Both the position numbers and the translations under genes were made by a program. 64,000 bases of DNA, from contig NZ_CP019630.1 of assembly GCF_001999245.1 (NCBI RefSeq), positions 3,190,001-3,254,000 of the forward strand, in the 5' to 3' direction. Origin of the DNA: Roseibium algicola (GTDB taxonomy: Bacteria; Pseudomonadota; Alphaproteobacteria; Rhizobiales; Stappiaceae). Numbering within the stretch: the first letter of the stretch is position 1; each line of letters opens with the position of its first letter. Positions 1 through 10,654 of this stretch are shown here, in pieces. The notes below the pieces were generated by a model that was given only the letters and a program-made list of their open reading frames with translations, was not told where the DNA came from and did no database searches.

Positions 1-2395
<2,395 letters not shown>

Positions 2396-2592
2396 CATTA
2401 GTCAATGTTCATCTTTTGGATGCGCCCCTGGCGCATCAAAAAGATCATTTTAAGTGCGCTACCGCCCTTCGGGCTGCTTGAGCGCGTTTGAAATGATCCA
2501 TACGGCCAACGTCCTGGAACCTTCGTCCCAGGCGAGGCCGACAAAAACATCAAAAAAATATATAGACCAGTTCACGCAAATTGCGCTTCGCC

Positions 2593-2710
2593 GGCCTGGT
2601 GGCCCTAGCGGGGAGCCCCCACCCGATCCCATCCCGAACTCGGCCGTGAAACTCCCCAGCGCCAATGGTACTGCATCTTAAGGTGTGGGAGAGTAGGTCG
2701 CCGCCAGGCC
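2593..2710 (+). rRNA. rrf: 5S ribosomal RNA
   Basis: About 118 nt. It begins GGCCTGGTGGC and ends with the complementary GCCAGGCC, which closes helix I. The internal CCCGATCCCATCCCGAACTC block and GGGAGAGTAGGTC near the end are diagnostic of alphaproteobacterial 5S rRNA. It lies about 200 nt downstream of 23S. That spacer (2396-2592) holds no recognisable gene. Confidence 0.95.
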
Positions 2711-2958
2711 TGCCAATCGCAATTTGAAACATCTTCAACTTGTTTGCCGCTCACGCGCGCACCGCCCTAAAGGGCTGCGCTCCGCGCGGGCGGCCTGACC
2801 GGCCGGCGGCCACTCGGCCTTGCCTCCGCTGCGCTCCGGATCTCTTATCCCATATCAGCGCAGTCTTCCGGTCAAACCGAAACATAAGGGTATGCCCAAA
2901 AGGCACCAAACCCAGTTTGACCAAACGCCCAGCGCGCCAAGGACAAACAAAAAAACAA

Positions 2959-3036
<78 letters not shown>

Positions 3037-3124
3037 ATAAAATAGATAATTTAACAACTTAGATAGTTTGTTGGTTTCTGAAGTTTTGTTCCCGCACAGC
3101 TAAACGCACAGGTTTAGCGGTTTC

Positions 3125-4264
3125 TTACTTCGCCGATCGATGATTGAATGCATCTATGGCGTTCTTCAGATGGTCGGGACAATGGTGGCCGTAGACTTTC
3201 TCCACCATTTGCGCAGACATCCCTACAAATCCACCAGTATCCCAGGTTGATACCCCATTTTGAAGCAGCCAAGTGACACACGTGTGTCTCAAGGTGTGCG
3301 GAATAAGATCATCTAATCCAGTTGCCGCCGTAGCGTTGCCGAATGCGCGTTTGACGCTGGTCCTGATGGGACGTCCTGCGAACTCTACGAAATGGGTATT
3401 CATCAACCCTTTTGAATGCCACCTTTTCATGTGGGCAAATAGTCGTCGGGGGATTGGGTTTGGCGGTTGGCGTTTCTTCGTCTTCTTTTTTCCATAGGGG
3501 AGGCGGTAAAAGATACCGTGTTCAAGATCGACGTAGGCATGCCCGGGAGCTCTGTAAGGCGAGGCCGCGAAAATGGCGCCTGTACGCGATCCGGTATACA
3601 AGCCGATTAGGATCACTCTAACCAAATGTCGAAGTGGATAGGAATTTGTTTCGACTTTTTCGCATCCCGGTCGGTTCTTGTGACGCGCCTGTTTAGCCCG
3701 ATGCCGCCAACAATACCAAAGCAATCGGGCGGCTTCATTTCTTGTCAGATATCTTTCTCTTGGTTGGTGTGGGTCTGGTAAAAAAAATTTCACGCTTCCC
3801 TCGTGGAGCCCATCATGTTCATGCAGGTTCACAGCAGCTCGGAGTATGCACAATAGATTTCGCGCAGATTTTCCCTCTCGTAGATCGGCATATTCGCGAC
3901 AGGTAGCGGGGGTTATGTAAGCGATGATCTTATCACCCCAGTAATCATTTAGAGTTTCAATCGTGTAGTCTAGTTCATGCCGTTTGAGGTGCTTTGGTCT
4001 TTTGACGGAATAATAATAAGCGAGTACGCGTGAAATCTCCGTATTTTTTATGCCGGCATTCACAACGTGTTGTCGCCGTTGTTTGGCGATGATGTATTCG
4101 GCTAGTTTTCCTTCAGCTTTTTCAATTTCACCCTCAAAGCATCCTGTGGAGACATACCTGTCTCCATCTCTGATGATGTATTTCCCTCTTTCAAGAAGCT
4201 TCCCCTTTTTATCGTAACGGCTTTTCCTGAATTGGAGTCTCGGTCCTTTTGCTCTACGCGACAT
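3125..4264 (-). CDS. int: Tyrosine-type site-specific recombinase (phage-type integrase)
   Basis: 379 residues, the usual length for tRNA-targeting island integrases. Catalytic signatures are visible: the box-I arginine in TGSRTGAIF, the HxxR box in PHTLRHTCVTWLL, and the C-terminal MVEKVYGHH with the nucleophilic tyrosine. The N-terminal half would hold the arm-binding and SAM-like core-binding domains. It is transcribed toward the tRNA and ends about 90 nt from attL, the standard arrangement. It overlaps the upstream excisionase-like gene by 163 nt in another frame, so the first in-frame ATG may not be the used start and a shorter N-terminus is possible. It presumably integrates and excises the island at tRNA-fMet. 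Confidence 0.93.
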   Translation of the reverse strand: MSRRAKGPRLQFRKSRYDKKGKLLERGKYIIRDGDRYVSTGCFEGEIEKAEGKLAEYIIAKQRRQHVVNAGIKNTEISRVLAYYYSVKRPKHLKRHELDYTIETLNDYWGDKIIAYITPATCREYADLREGKSARNLLCILRAAVNLHEHDGLHEGSVKFFLPDPHQPRERYLTRNEAARLLWYCWRHRAKQARHKNRPGCEKVETNSYPLRHLVRVILIGLYTGSRTGAIFAASPYRAPGHAYVDLEHGIFYRLPYGKKKTKKRQPPNPIPRRLFAHMKRWHSKGLMNTHFVEFAGRPIRTSVKRAFGNATAATGLDDLIPHTLRHTCVTWLLQNGVSTWDTGGFVGMSAQMVEKVYGHHCPDHLKNAIDAFNHRSAK

Positions 4265-4452
4265 TTCACCCTCATTTCTTCAATGTACTCGATTGTTGTG
4301 AAATACCGCCCCGCAATTAGCTCAGCTCGCAAAAGCCCTCGATGGATGAGGTTCCTTAGGCTGTTTTCCGATATGCCTCCTTCCGGGAAGGCGATCTCAG
4401 CCGCCGTCTTGAGGCGTAACGGTGAGTTTCTACTGAGCTTTCCGACGTGCAT
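4102..4452 (-). CDS. Excisionase-like small DNA-binding protein
   Basis: 116 residues, preceded by a strong ribosome-binding site (GGAGGT, 8 nt before ATG). The N-terminal half (RLKTAAEIAFPEGGISENSLRNLI... in outline) reads as a winged or MerR-type helix-turn-helix of the Xis/AlpA kind. The C-terminal half is charged and low in complexity. Its position directly upstream of, and overlapping, the integrase gene fits a recombination directionality factor, but the family assignment comes from pattern only. The C-terminal 54 codons overlap the annotated integrase start, so one of the two boundaries may be shorter. Confidence 0.6.
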   Translation of the reverse strand: MHVGKLSRNSPLRLKTAAEIAFPEGGISENSLRNLIHRGLLRAELIAGRYFTTIEYIEEMRVKCRVEQKDRDSNSGKAVTIKRGSFLKEGNTSSEMETGMSPQDALRVKLKKLKEN

Positions 4453-4892
4453 TGATTACCTCCGGATATGTGGCGGGGAAGTAAGACACGAGCAATTGTA
4501 GCAAAAGCAAAGTAAAAAAAGAATAAAAAAGTCTATTGGTGATAAATGTTGACAAAAAACAGTTTTATATGAAGCGAATAGTAAGTTTAGACTCCTCATC
4601 AGCAAGGAATAAATCCTTCAAATATTATTCTTCTAGGGATTCAAATCTTGTTTCGATTGGGTGGAGTGAACGGGTAGGGATTCGTGCACGGGACGCAATT
4701 TGCGGTGCAAGATGCCCGCTCTCTCGATTAGTTGCCGTCCGAGAGGTTTCTTGCAGGCGGACACAAATCGGTCGGGGAAAGTAGATTACCGTATAAGTGA
4801 TCGAGGAGCCGCAGCGCTTTTCATCACCTGATTGATTGGCATGAAAGGACGAACTAAAATCGGCAATGGCGTGAGCATATGAGATGATCAAG
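4453..4892. other. Non-coding, AT-rich stretch upstream of int/xis
   Basis: About 440 nt between the excisionase-like gene and the next possible small gene. It is notably AT-rich around 4500-4640, including the tracts AAAAAAAGAATAAAAAAG and TTGACAAAAAACAG near 4549. It probably contains the promoter for the minus-strand recombination genes. No open frame here looks coding and I see no clear terminator. Confidence 0.4.
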
Positions 4893-5075
4893 ATGAGCAC
4901 CAAAAAGCCCAAGAAGACGATTACGGAAATCCTTCGAGATGGCGACGGTCTCGGAGGATTACGTTTGCCTGCCAAGCCCGTTGACGGCCGGCGTAAACGT
5001 CCCGCACCTCCCAAAATATCAAAAATTGTCAAATCGGCTTTCTCAAAACCCGTGAGTTCGTCCGACGAGGGCTAA
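4893..5075 (+). CDS. Possible small basic protein, unknown
   Basis: 60 residues from ATG 4893. Lys/Arg/Pro-rich (MSTKKPKKTITEILRDGDGL...). Composition is consistent with a short nucleic-acid-binding or disordered protein. There is no convincing ribosome-binding site and no family I recognise. The opposite strand carries an equally long frame, so this may not be a gene. The following stretch 5076-5440 shows no supportable gene. Confidence 0.25.
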   Translation: MSTKKPKKTITEILRDGDGLGGLRLPAKPVDGRRKRPAPPKISKIVKSAFSKPVSSSDEG

Positions 5076-5458
5076 TTGCTTGGGGAATGCAGACGAGCGA
5101 TGTTGGAGTGGCGTTTCCATCAACTTTCCGGCTTCAGAACGTCCGGAAAGGGCGAACGACATCTTGAACCGAATCCCAGAGAGACGCCGTCAGGGCAACG
5201 ACTGAAACCCTCCTTAACGGAAAATTCTTCTCATCCCAAGAAAACGACGTCGCAACTAAGGCAATGTTGACAAACAAGGATTCGAGACATCCACAGGAAA
5301 TGTTCTCAGCCCCTCCGGAAATTGGAAAACAGTCGCTGTAAGACTCTCATATCAGCCGGATGACGCCAAGTCGGCCGCAATTCGACTTCAGAAACCGAAA
5401 CGATTTCAAACTGATAAGGGATTCGCCGTGATCTTGTCAGAGCGGCGGAGTGTGTCTG

Positions 5459-6124
5459 ATGCGATACAAACTAGAATCTCTCTCCCTCTCCCAAAAGCAC
5501 AAACTGGCGCAAGTCGGTTTATCAAGAATGTTCCAATCTCGCGTGGGATGCCGAATCCCGGAAACACACGAGCTCGAATTTGGTTTTCCGCCGTGCGGAG
5601 ACAGCATCGTTACCGATGCCGTGCGCTTTCTCGACAAGCTACGCGGCCTTGCACCTGAATTTGCAATTACGCAGCAGCAAATTGACCACCTTCGAGAGAC
5701 CGACGCCAAAACGTGCGTGGAGTTTTGTAAACGGGTCTTTCTTGAAACGAATGAGGCGAATTTACAGGGCAGTGAATACTTCCCTGAAATAAAAAAGCGA
5801 TGCGTGATTTATGAAAAACGTCTGGAACTGGAAGGCCAGGAGGAAACTGATTGTCTCGAGAATTTGGTCCGGTGCATGGAGCTGCTTTCTCTAAACTTGT
5901 CTGGGGTCATCAGAAAAATTGAAGAGAACAAAGGTCAAGACAACCAAAGAGACGAGGATTTAGAATATCTATCAAAGCTCTCTACGAAGGCGTTGCTGGA
6001 TCTTGGTTCCTCATTCTATGAAATATTTCTAATAGACGGGTCTCTCGCTGGAGATGCGTCTGGCGAGATGATTGAATCCCTGCGTAATTTTCAACAAATC
6101 AAACACCTGGGTTTGTACTTTTAA
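5459..6124 (+). CDS. Hypothetical protein upstream of the AAA+/M41 protease
   Basis: 221 residues from ATG 5459, preceded by GGCGGAG about 9 nt upstream; a GTG three codons earlier is a weaker alternative. Mostly alpha-helical by composition, rich in Glu, Leu and Lys, with several cysteines spread through residues 30-140. There is no signal peptide or membrane segment. I do not recognise a family. It lies 124 nt before, and on the same strand as, the FtsH-like gene, so it may be a substrate, adaptor or regulator of that protease; this is inference from position only. Confidence 0.55.
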   Translation: MRYKLESLSLSQKHKLAQVGLSRMFQSRVGCRIPETHELEFGFPPCGDSIVTDAVRFLDKLRGLAPEFAITQQQIDHLRETDAKTCVEFCKRVFLETNEANLQGSEYFPEIKKRCVIYEKRLELEGQEETDCLENLVRCMELLSLNLSGVIRKIEENKGQDNQRDEDLEYLSKLSTKALLDLGSSFYEIFLIDGSLAGDASGEMIESLRNFQQIKHLGLYF

Positions 6125-6281
6125 CGTGCCTCATTGAGTGGAAAAGCACACCTTCTTATTGGGAACGATGGAATAGCGCTCAAGCTGTATCTGCTTACTT
6201 CTCGCGCGACATTCTTTTTTCTGATGGCGACTGACGCCACCGAATAAGTTGGGCCTTATCGAACCGCAAGTGAAGAAATTC

Positions 6282-8297
6282 ATGAGTTCGACCAGGCGGC
6301 CTTTTCAGACCCCACAGTTTTCTTTTGGAACCGAAACACACGGTTGTTTCGGAACAGGTCTCATCATGCCAATTCTCAGACGCAATACGAACATTACCCG
6401 GGCGAGTGTAACCAAGTCAGTCAGCCATTTTATGGCCTATTGCGGATTTGTCCGGGCGACAAGAGCATGTCACATTTTGAATGGATCAGGACCGGCGATT
6501 GTGGGCTTTGTCGTGCCAAAAGGAGCTCACATCACCTTTTACGAGACTGCTGCGATCGGGTTTTCAAACCAGCACTCGCGAAACGACGCGGTTGGGAATG
6601 GGAAGACAGTCGTTCTTACGGCATACGACCAAACCGGTTCGCGCCGGCACAGCGAATCCGATTTCGTGGACACCGTCAGTGAGTTCGACAGAATTGTTAT
6701 TGTTGCCGAAAGTGAAAACGCGCTGCCTGATGCTTTCGACCTCGTCGCGGACGGGCTGATTTCCATCGGAAATGCAGTGCCGCGGGACGCAATTGCGGCG
6801 GTTCGGGTCTGCTTCCGGTGCGAGATCAATGAACAGCAGGCGAAGATTGTCGCCGATGCACCGCTGGACAAAGTTGCGCTCGCTCTCAGACCCGGCCGGA
6901 ATGTTTCACAGGCGATTGCCGCAATTGAAAGGCTTCAGGCGAAGCCGCAAGTCGCGAAACAGTCAAAAGAAGGACCGGTGCTTGATGATCTTTACGGTCT
7001 CGGCGAGGCTGGAGACTGGGGGAGAGAGCTGGCGGCTGACTTCTTGGACTGGAAAGAAGGACGCATTCCGTGGAACGATGTTGATTGTGGTATTCTCGCC
7101 AGCGGCCCTCCAGGGACTGGTAAGACGACATACGCGAAGGCACTTGCCAAGACCTGCAATGTGCACCTGGTTCTCGGCTCGATCGCTCGCTGGCAGGCTT
7201 CAGGTCATCTCGGGCATATGTTGAAAGCCATGCGAAGCGCATTTGATGAAGCGCGTAAAAACGCACCAGCGATTGTCTTTCTTGATGAAATCGATGCCGT
7301 TGGAAATCGGGAAAATTTTTCGGGAGAAAACTCCAATTACTCAACCCAGGTCGTTGCCGCATTGCTCGAATGCATTGACGGAGCCGAAGGCAAAGAAGGG
7401 GTTGTTGTCGTCGGGGCCTGTAACTATCCCGAAAAACTCGACCCTGCCCTCATTCGTCCTGGTCGGCTAGATCGTCATATCCGATTTCCCTATCCGGACG
7501 CCGAAGCGCGGCAAGGTATCCTGAAATATCATTTAAGGGCAGATCTCGAACACACTGACCTCTCAACAATTGTGAGCCGAACGGTCGGTAGGACAGGTGC
7601 GGATCTCGAGCAGCTTGTCCGCGATGCCCGTCGTCGTGCGCGTCGCTGCCGAAGGCCAATAGAACTGACTGATCTTCAAAAATCCCTGCCGCCTCTTGTC
7701 CGAATCCCTGACCCGCTCATACACCGTTCGGCGGTACATGAAGCAGGTCACGTTTTAGTTGGAATTTCTCTCGGATTGTCACTTGTGCGAGTGACGTTGA
7801 TGGATGTCTACGATCCGTTGGGACCGGAGTTGCAGGACGTGGGAGGGGCACTGTTTCGCCACGAAAGTCTGACGGAACGTACTCGTCAGGAATTCATTGA
7901 CAGCATTTGCGTGGGATTGGGTGGTCTGGCGGCGGAAGAGATTATGCTTGGCGCTCGGGGAGCCGGAGGGGGCGGTGGTCCGGGATCTGATCTCCATGCT
8001 GCGACGATTGATGCCCTCCGATTGGAAGGTAGTTATGGTCTCGGTCTGGGACTGGCATACCTTTCCTCGGACAGTGAAAAAGACCTTATGTTCGTCTTGC
8101 GGACAAATCCGGCAGTCCAGGAACGAGTAAACCAATTGCTTGACGAGCAATTCAGCAGAGCAAGTGAGCTCCTTCGACACAGGCGACATGAGCTGGAACT
8201 GCTGTCCCTCGAACTCCAAAAAAAGCGAGTTCTAACTGCCGACGAGGTCAGGGAAATAGTTGAATCGCAACCGAGGTTGGCGCTCATCGATAGGTAG
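6282..8297 (+). CDS. AAA+ ATPase with M41 (FtsH-like) zinc protease domain, no membrane anchor
   Basis: 671 residues from ATG 6282; an in-frame TTG at 6249 would add 11. Numbering here is from 6249. Walker A GPPGTGKT at about 286-293, Walker B/DEID at about 346-349, an arginine-finger region LDPALIRPGRLDRHIRF near 400, then a C-terminal peptidase M41 domain with the zinc motif HEAGH at about 497-501. In FtsH, ATP hydrolysis threads unfolded proteins into this metalloprotease chamber. Unlike housekeeping FtsH there are no N-terminal transmembrane helices. Instead about 250 residues of unrecognised sequence probably act as a substrate or sensor domain. It sits between the integrase and the restriction operon. 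Such soluble AAA-M41 proteins are known as accessory genes in Rhizobiales, but their function is not established. Confidence 0.85.
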   Translation: MSSTRRPFQTPQFSFGTETHGCFGTGLIMPILRRNTNITRASVTKSVSHFMAYCGFVRATRACHILNGSGPAIVGFVVPKGAHITFYETAAIGFSNQHSRNDAVGNGKTVVLTAYDQTGSRRHSESDFVDTVSEFDRIVIVAESENALPDAFDLVADGLISIGNAVPRDAIAAVRVCFRCEINEQQAKIVADAPLDKVALALRPGRNVSQAIAAIERLQAKPQVAKQSKEGPVLDDLYGLGEAGDWGRELAADFLDWKEGRIPWNDVDCGILASGPPGTGKTTYAKALAKTCNVHLVLGSIARWQASGHLGHMLKAMRSAFDEARKNAPAIVFLDEIDAVGNRENFSGENSNYSTQVVAALLECIDGAEGKEGVVVVGACNYPEKLDPALIRPGRLDRHIRFPYPDAEARQGILKYHLRADLEHTDLSTIVSRTVGRTGADLEQLVRDARRRARRCRRPIELTDLQKSLPPLVRIPDPLIHRSAVHEAGHVLVGISLGLSLVRVTLMDVYDPLGPELQDVGGALFRHESLTERTRQEFIDSICVGLGGLAAEEIMLGARGAGGGGGPGSDLHAATIDALRLEGSYGLGLGLAYLSSDSEKDLMFVLRTNPAVQERVNQLLDEQFSRASELLRHRRHELELLSLELQKKRVLTADEVREIVESQPRLALIDR

Positions 8298-8537
8298 TCG
8301 GTTAACTTCGCACGAGCCTGGACCTCCTCGTCGGCGCGGTGCTGAGGACAACCTTCTCGCGGCGGAAGCGATCCCCTGAACCCTCTTTCTTGATCGTTCA
8401 CTTGAACAGCGCGGGCACGGTGACGTGCAGATCCGACGCCTTTAAACAAAATCATCTGTACCGTAGCTACAGAGTCTAATTGTTGACAATTTGGCATTTG
8501 CATCCTACCTCTGTAGCCAAGATACAGAGTGAATGTG
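8298..8537. other. Intergenic region carrying the hsd operon control region
   Basis: 240 nt without a supportable gene. The right half contains the two palindromes and the TTGACA box described separately. No terminator is seen for the preceding protease gene. Confidence 0.5.
8455..8529 (+). promoter_or_regulatory. Predicted hsd promoter flanked by two TCTGTA-N7-TACAGA operators
   Basis: Palindrome 1 at 8455-8473 is TCTGTA-N7-TACAGA. Palindrome 2 at 8509-8529 is CTCTGTA-N7-TACAGAG. The half-sites and spacing are identical and the centres are 55 bp apart, about five helical turns. Between them lies TTGACA (8483-8488), a consensus -35, with a weak -10 candidate near 8506 that abuts palindrome 2. 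The layout suggests a dimeric repressor binding cooperatively and blocking the start of the restriction operon. The regulator is not identified in this window. Confidence 0.6.
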
Positions 8538-9140
8538 ATGAAGCTGAGTGAAATTTGCACCATACGTACAGGCTTCACAGCCCGCAGCAGTCTCCATGAA
8601 GACGTCAATGGCGTGCTTGCCATTCAGTGGCGGGACTTTGCCGGGCGGCGTCAGATCACCGCCGACCAGTTGACCAAGGTTGATCCGGATCTGTTGGCCG
8701 AGCGCTTCATGGTGGCTGAGGGGGACGTGGTCTTTTGCTCGCGAGGAGAACGGAATATCGCGGCCGCCTTGGATAACAGCTTTGTCGAGCCTGCGCTTGT
8801 GGTTTCGCCGTTGATGGTCCTTCGGCCCGACAAGCGAAAGGTTCTTCCGGAATATCTCGCCTGGGCGATCAATCAGCCTGATGCGCAACGGTATTTCGAT
8901 ATGAATGCCCGAGGGACAAGCATACGGATGATCCCCAAAACGAGCCTCGAGAGGCTTGAGGTCGATATGCCAGATCTTGAAACTCAGCGGTTCATCGCTT
9001 TGGCAGATGCCATGTCGCAGCGCGAGGAAATGCTGAGTCAGCTCCTGGCTCAGAAGAAGCATGAGCTCACATCGATGATTTTGAATGATCGGGCGAAGGC
9101 CGCCCTCAAACAGAAAACGCCGGAAAGGAAGAAGTCGTGA
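8538..9140 (+). CDS. Half-size type I restriction specificity (HsdS-like) subunit
   Basis: 200 residues from ATG 8538 (an in-frame GTG at 8529 falls inside the operator). A single target-recognition domain (about residues 1-150) is followed by one conserved helical spacer (about 150-190, DLETQRFIALADAMSQREE-type coiled coil). Canonical HsdS proteins have two of each and about 400 residues. Half-subunits of this kind can dimerise to recognise a palindromic site. It is the first gene of the operon and overlaps hsdM by 4 nt, so it should be made with the methylase. A full-length HsdS follows hsdM, so two specificities could compete for one HsdM. Confidence 0.8.
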   Translation: MKLSEICTIRTGFTARSSLHEDVNGVLAIQWRDFAGRRQITADQLTKVDPDLLAERFMVAEGDVVFCSRGERNIAAALDNSFVEPALVVSPLMVLRPDKRKVLPEYLAWAINQPDAQRYFDMNARGTSIRMIPKTSLERLEVDMPDLETQRFIALADAMSQREEMLSQLLAQKKHELTSMILNDRAKAALKQKTPERKKS

Positions 9141-10654
9141 CGGACAAGGTGACGCAAGCAAGGGTGAACCAGACGGCTTGGGCGGCGTGCGACACGTTCC
9201 GGGGCGCGGTCGATGCGGGGCAGTACAAGGACTACATCCTGGTGATGCTCTTCCTGAAGTACATCTCGGACCTCTGGAACGACCATCTCGAATCCTACCG
9301 CGAACAGTACGGCGATGACGAGGCGCGCATTCGTCGACGCCTGGAGCGCGAGCGGTTCGTCCTTCCGGAAGGTTCGAGTTTCTACGACCTTTATGCCCAA
9401 CGGAACGAGCCGAACATCGGCGAACTGATCAACATTGCGCTCGAAAACATTGAAGACGCAAACCGCGCCAAGCTGGAGGGAGTGTTCCGCAACATCGATT
9501 TCAATTCGGAAGCCAATCTGGGCCGTCCAAAGGATCGAAACCGCCGTTTGAAGAACGTTCTGGAGGACTTCGCGAAGCCGGAGCTCGACCTGCGTCCGTC
9601 AAAGGTGACGGAAGACATCATCGGGGAGTGCTACATCTATCTGATCTCCCGTTTCGCTTCCGACGCGGGGAAGAAAGCAGGCGAGTTCTATACACCCACC
9701 GCAGTCTCCGGTCTCCTGGCCAAGCTGGCCGCACCCGAGCCCGGCAACACCATCTGCGACCCCGCCTGTGGTTCCGGCTCACTGCTCATCCAGGCGTCTC
9801 AGGAGGTCGGGTCCGAGAACTTCGCGCTCTATGGACAGGAGGTGAACGGTGCCACCTGGGCGCTTGCGCGGATGAACATGTTTCTGCATGCACGCGACGC
9901 CGCTCGTATCGAATGGTGCGACACGCTCAACAGCCCTGCGCTGGTCGAGGGCGACCACCTGATGCGCTTCGACGTGGTGCTCGCCAATCCGCCGTTCTCG
10001 CTCGACAAGTGGGGGGCGGAAGACGCGGGGACTGATCAGTACAGGCGTTTCTGGCGCGGCGTGCCACCTAAGTCCAAGGGCGACTACGCCTTCATCACCC
10101 ACATGATCGAGATCGCCAAGAGGCAGTCCGGCCGGGTCGCGGTGATCGTACCGCACGGCGTTCTGTTCCGTGGCGGTGCCGAAGGGCGTATCCGGCAACA
10201 GCTGATCGAGGAGAACCTGCTCGACGCAGTCGTCGGCCTGCCAGCAAACCTGTTCACCACCACGGGGATTCCAGTCGCCATCCTGATCTTCGATCGATCC
10301 CGTGAGGAAGGGGGCGCGAACGAGGACCGGCGTGACGTGCTGTTCATCGACGCCAGCAAGGAGTTCACGCCGGGCAAGACCCAGAATGTGATGGACGAGG
10401 AGCATGTGGCCAAGGTGCTGGAGACCTATCGGACCCGCGGCGAGATCGAGCGGTATTCGCACCGGGCGACCCCTGAGGAGATTGCCGAGAACGGCTTCAA
10501 CCTGAACATTCCCCGCTACGTCGACACCTTCGTGCCTGAGGAAGCGATCGACGTCGCCGCGGTGCAGAAGGACATCCTGCGGATCGAGGCCGAGCTGGCC
10601 GAGGTTAGGGCGAAGATGGAGGGGTATCTGAAGGAGCTTGGCGTTAATGCATAA
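9137..10654 (+). CDS. hsdM: Type I restriction-modification DNA methyltransferase subunit M
   Basis: 505 residues from GTG 9137, which overlaps the previous stop (GTGA); the AAGGAAG just upstream is a good ribosome-binding site. The N-terminal helical HsdM domain spans about residues 10-140. The SAM-binding motif DPACGSGS is at 208-215 and the adenine-methylation motif NPPF at 284-287. It transfers a methyl group from S-adenosylmethionine to the N6 of adenine in the site chosen by HsdS, protecting host DNA, and is also part of the restriction complex. Length is normal for the family. Confidence 0.96.
   Translation: MTDKVTQARVNQTAWAACDTFRGAVDAGQYKDYILVMLFLKYISDLWNDHLESYREQYGDDEARIRRRLERERFVLPEGSSFYDLYAQRNEPNIGELINIALENIEDANRAKLEGVFRNIDFNSEANLGRPKDRNRRLKNVLEDFAKPELDLRPSKVTEDIIGECYIYLISRFASDAGKKAGEFYTPTAVSGLLAKLAAPEPGNTICDPACGSGSLLIQASQEVGSENFALYGQEVNGATWALARMNMFLHARDAARIEWCDTLNSPALVEGDHLMRFDVVLANPPFSLDKWGAEDAGTDQYRRFWRGVPPKSKGDYAFITHMIEIAKRQSGRVAVIVPHGVLFRGGAEGRIRQQLIEENLLDAVVGLPANLFTTTGIPVAILIFDRSREEGGANEDRRDVLFIDASKEFTPGKTQNVMDEEHVAKVLETYRTRGEIERYSHRATPEEIAENGFNLNIPRYVDTFVPEEAIDVAAVQKDILRIEAELAEVRAKMEGYLKELGVNA

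Noticed and set aside
4625..5032. 135-codon minus-strand frame with a hydrophobic stretch
   Set aside because: No ribosome-binding site, no family; the hydrophobic stretch is complementary to Lys/Arg-rich codons of the opposite frame.
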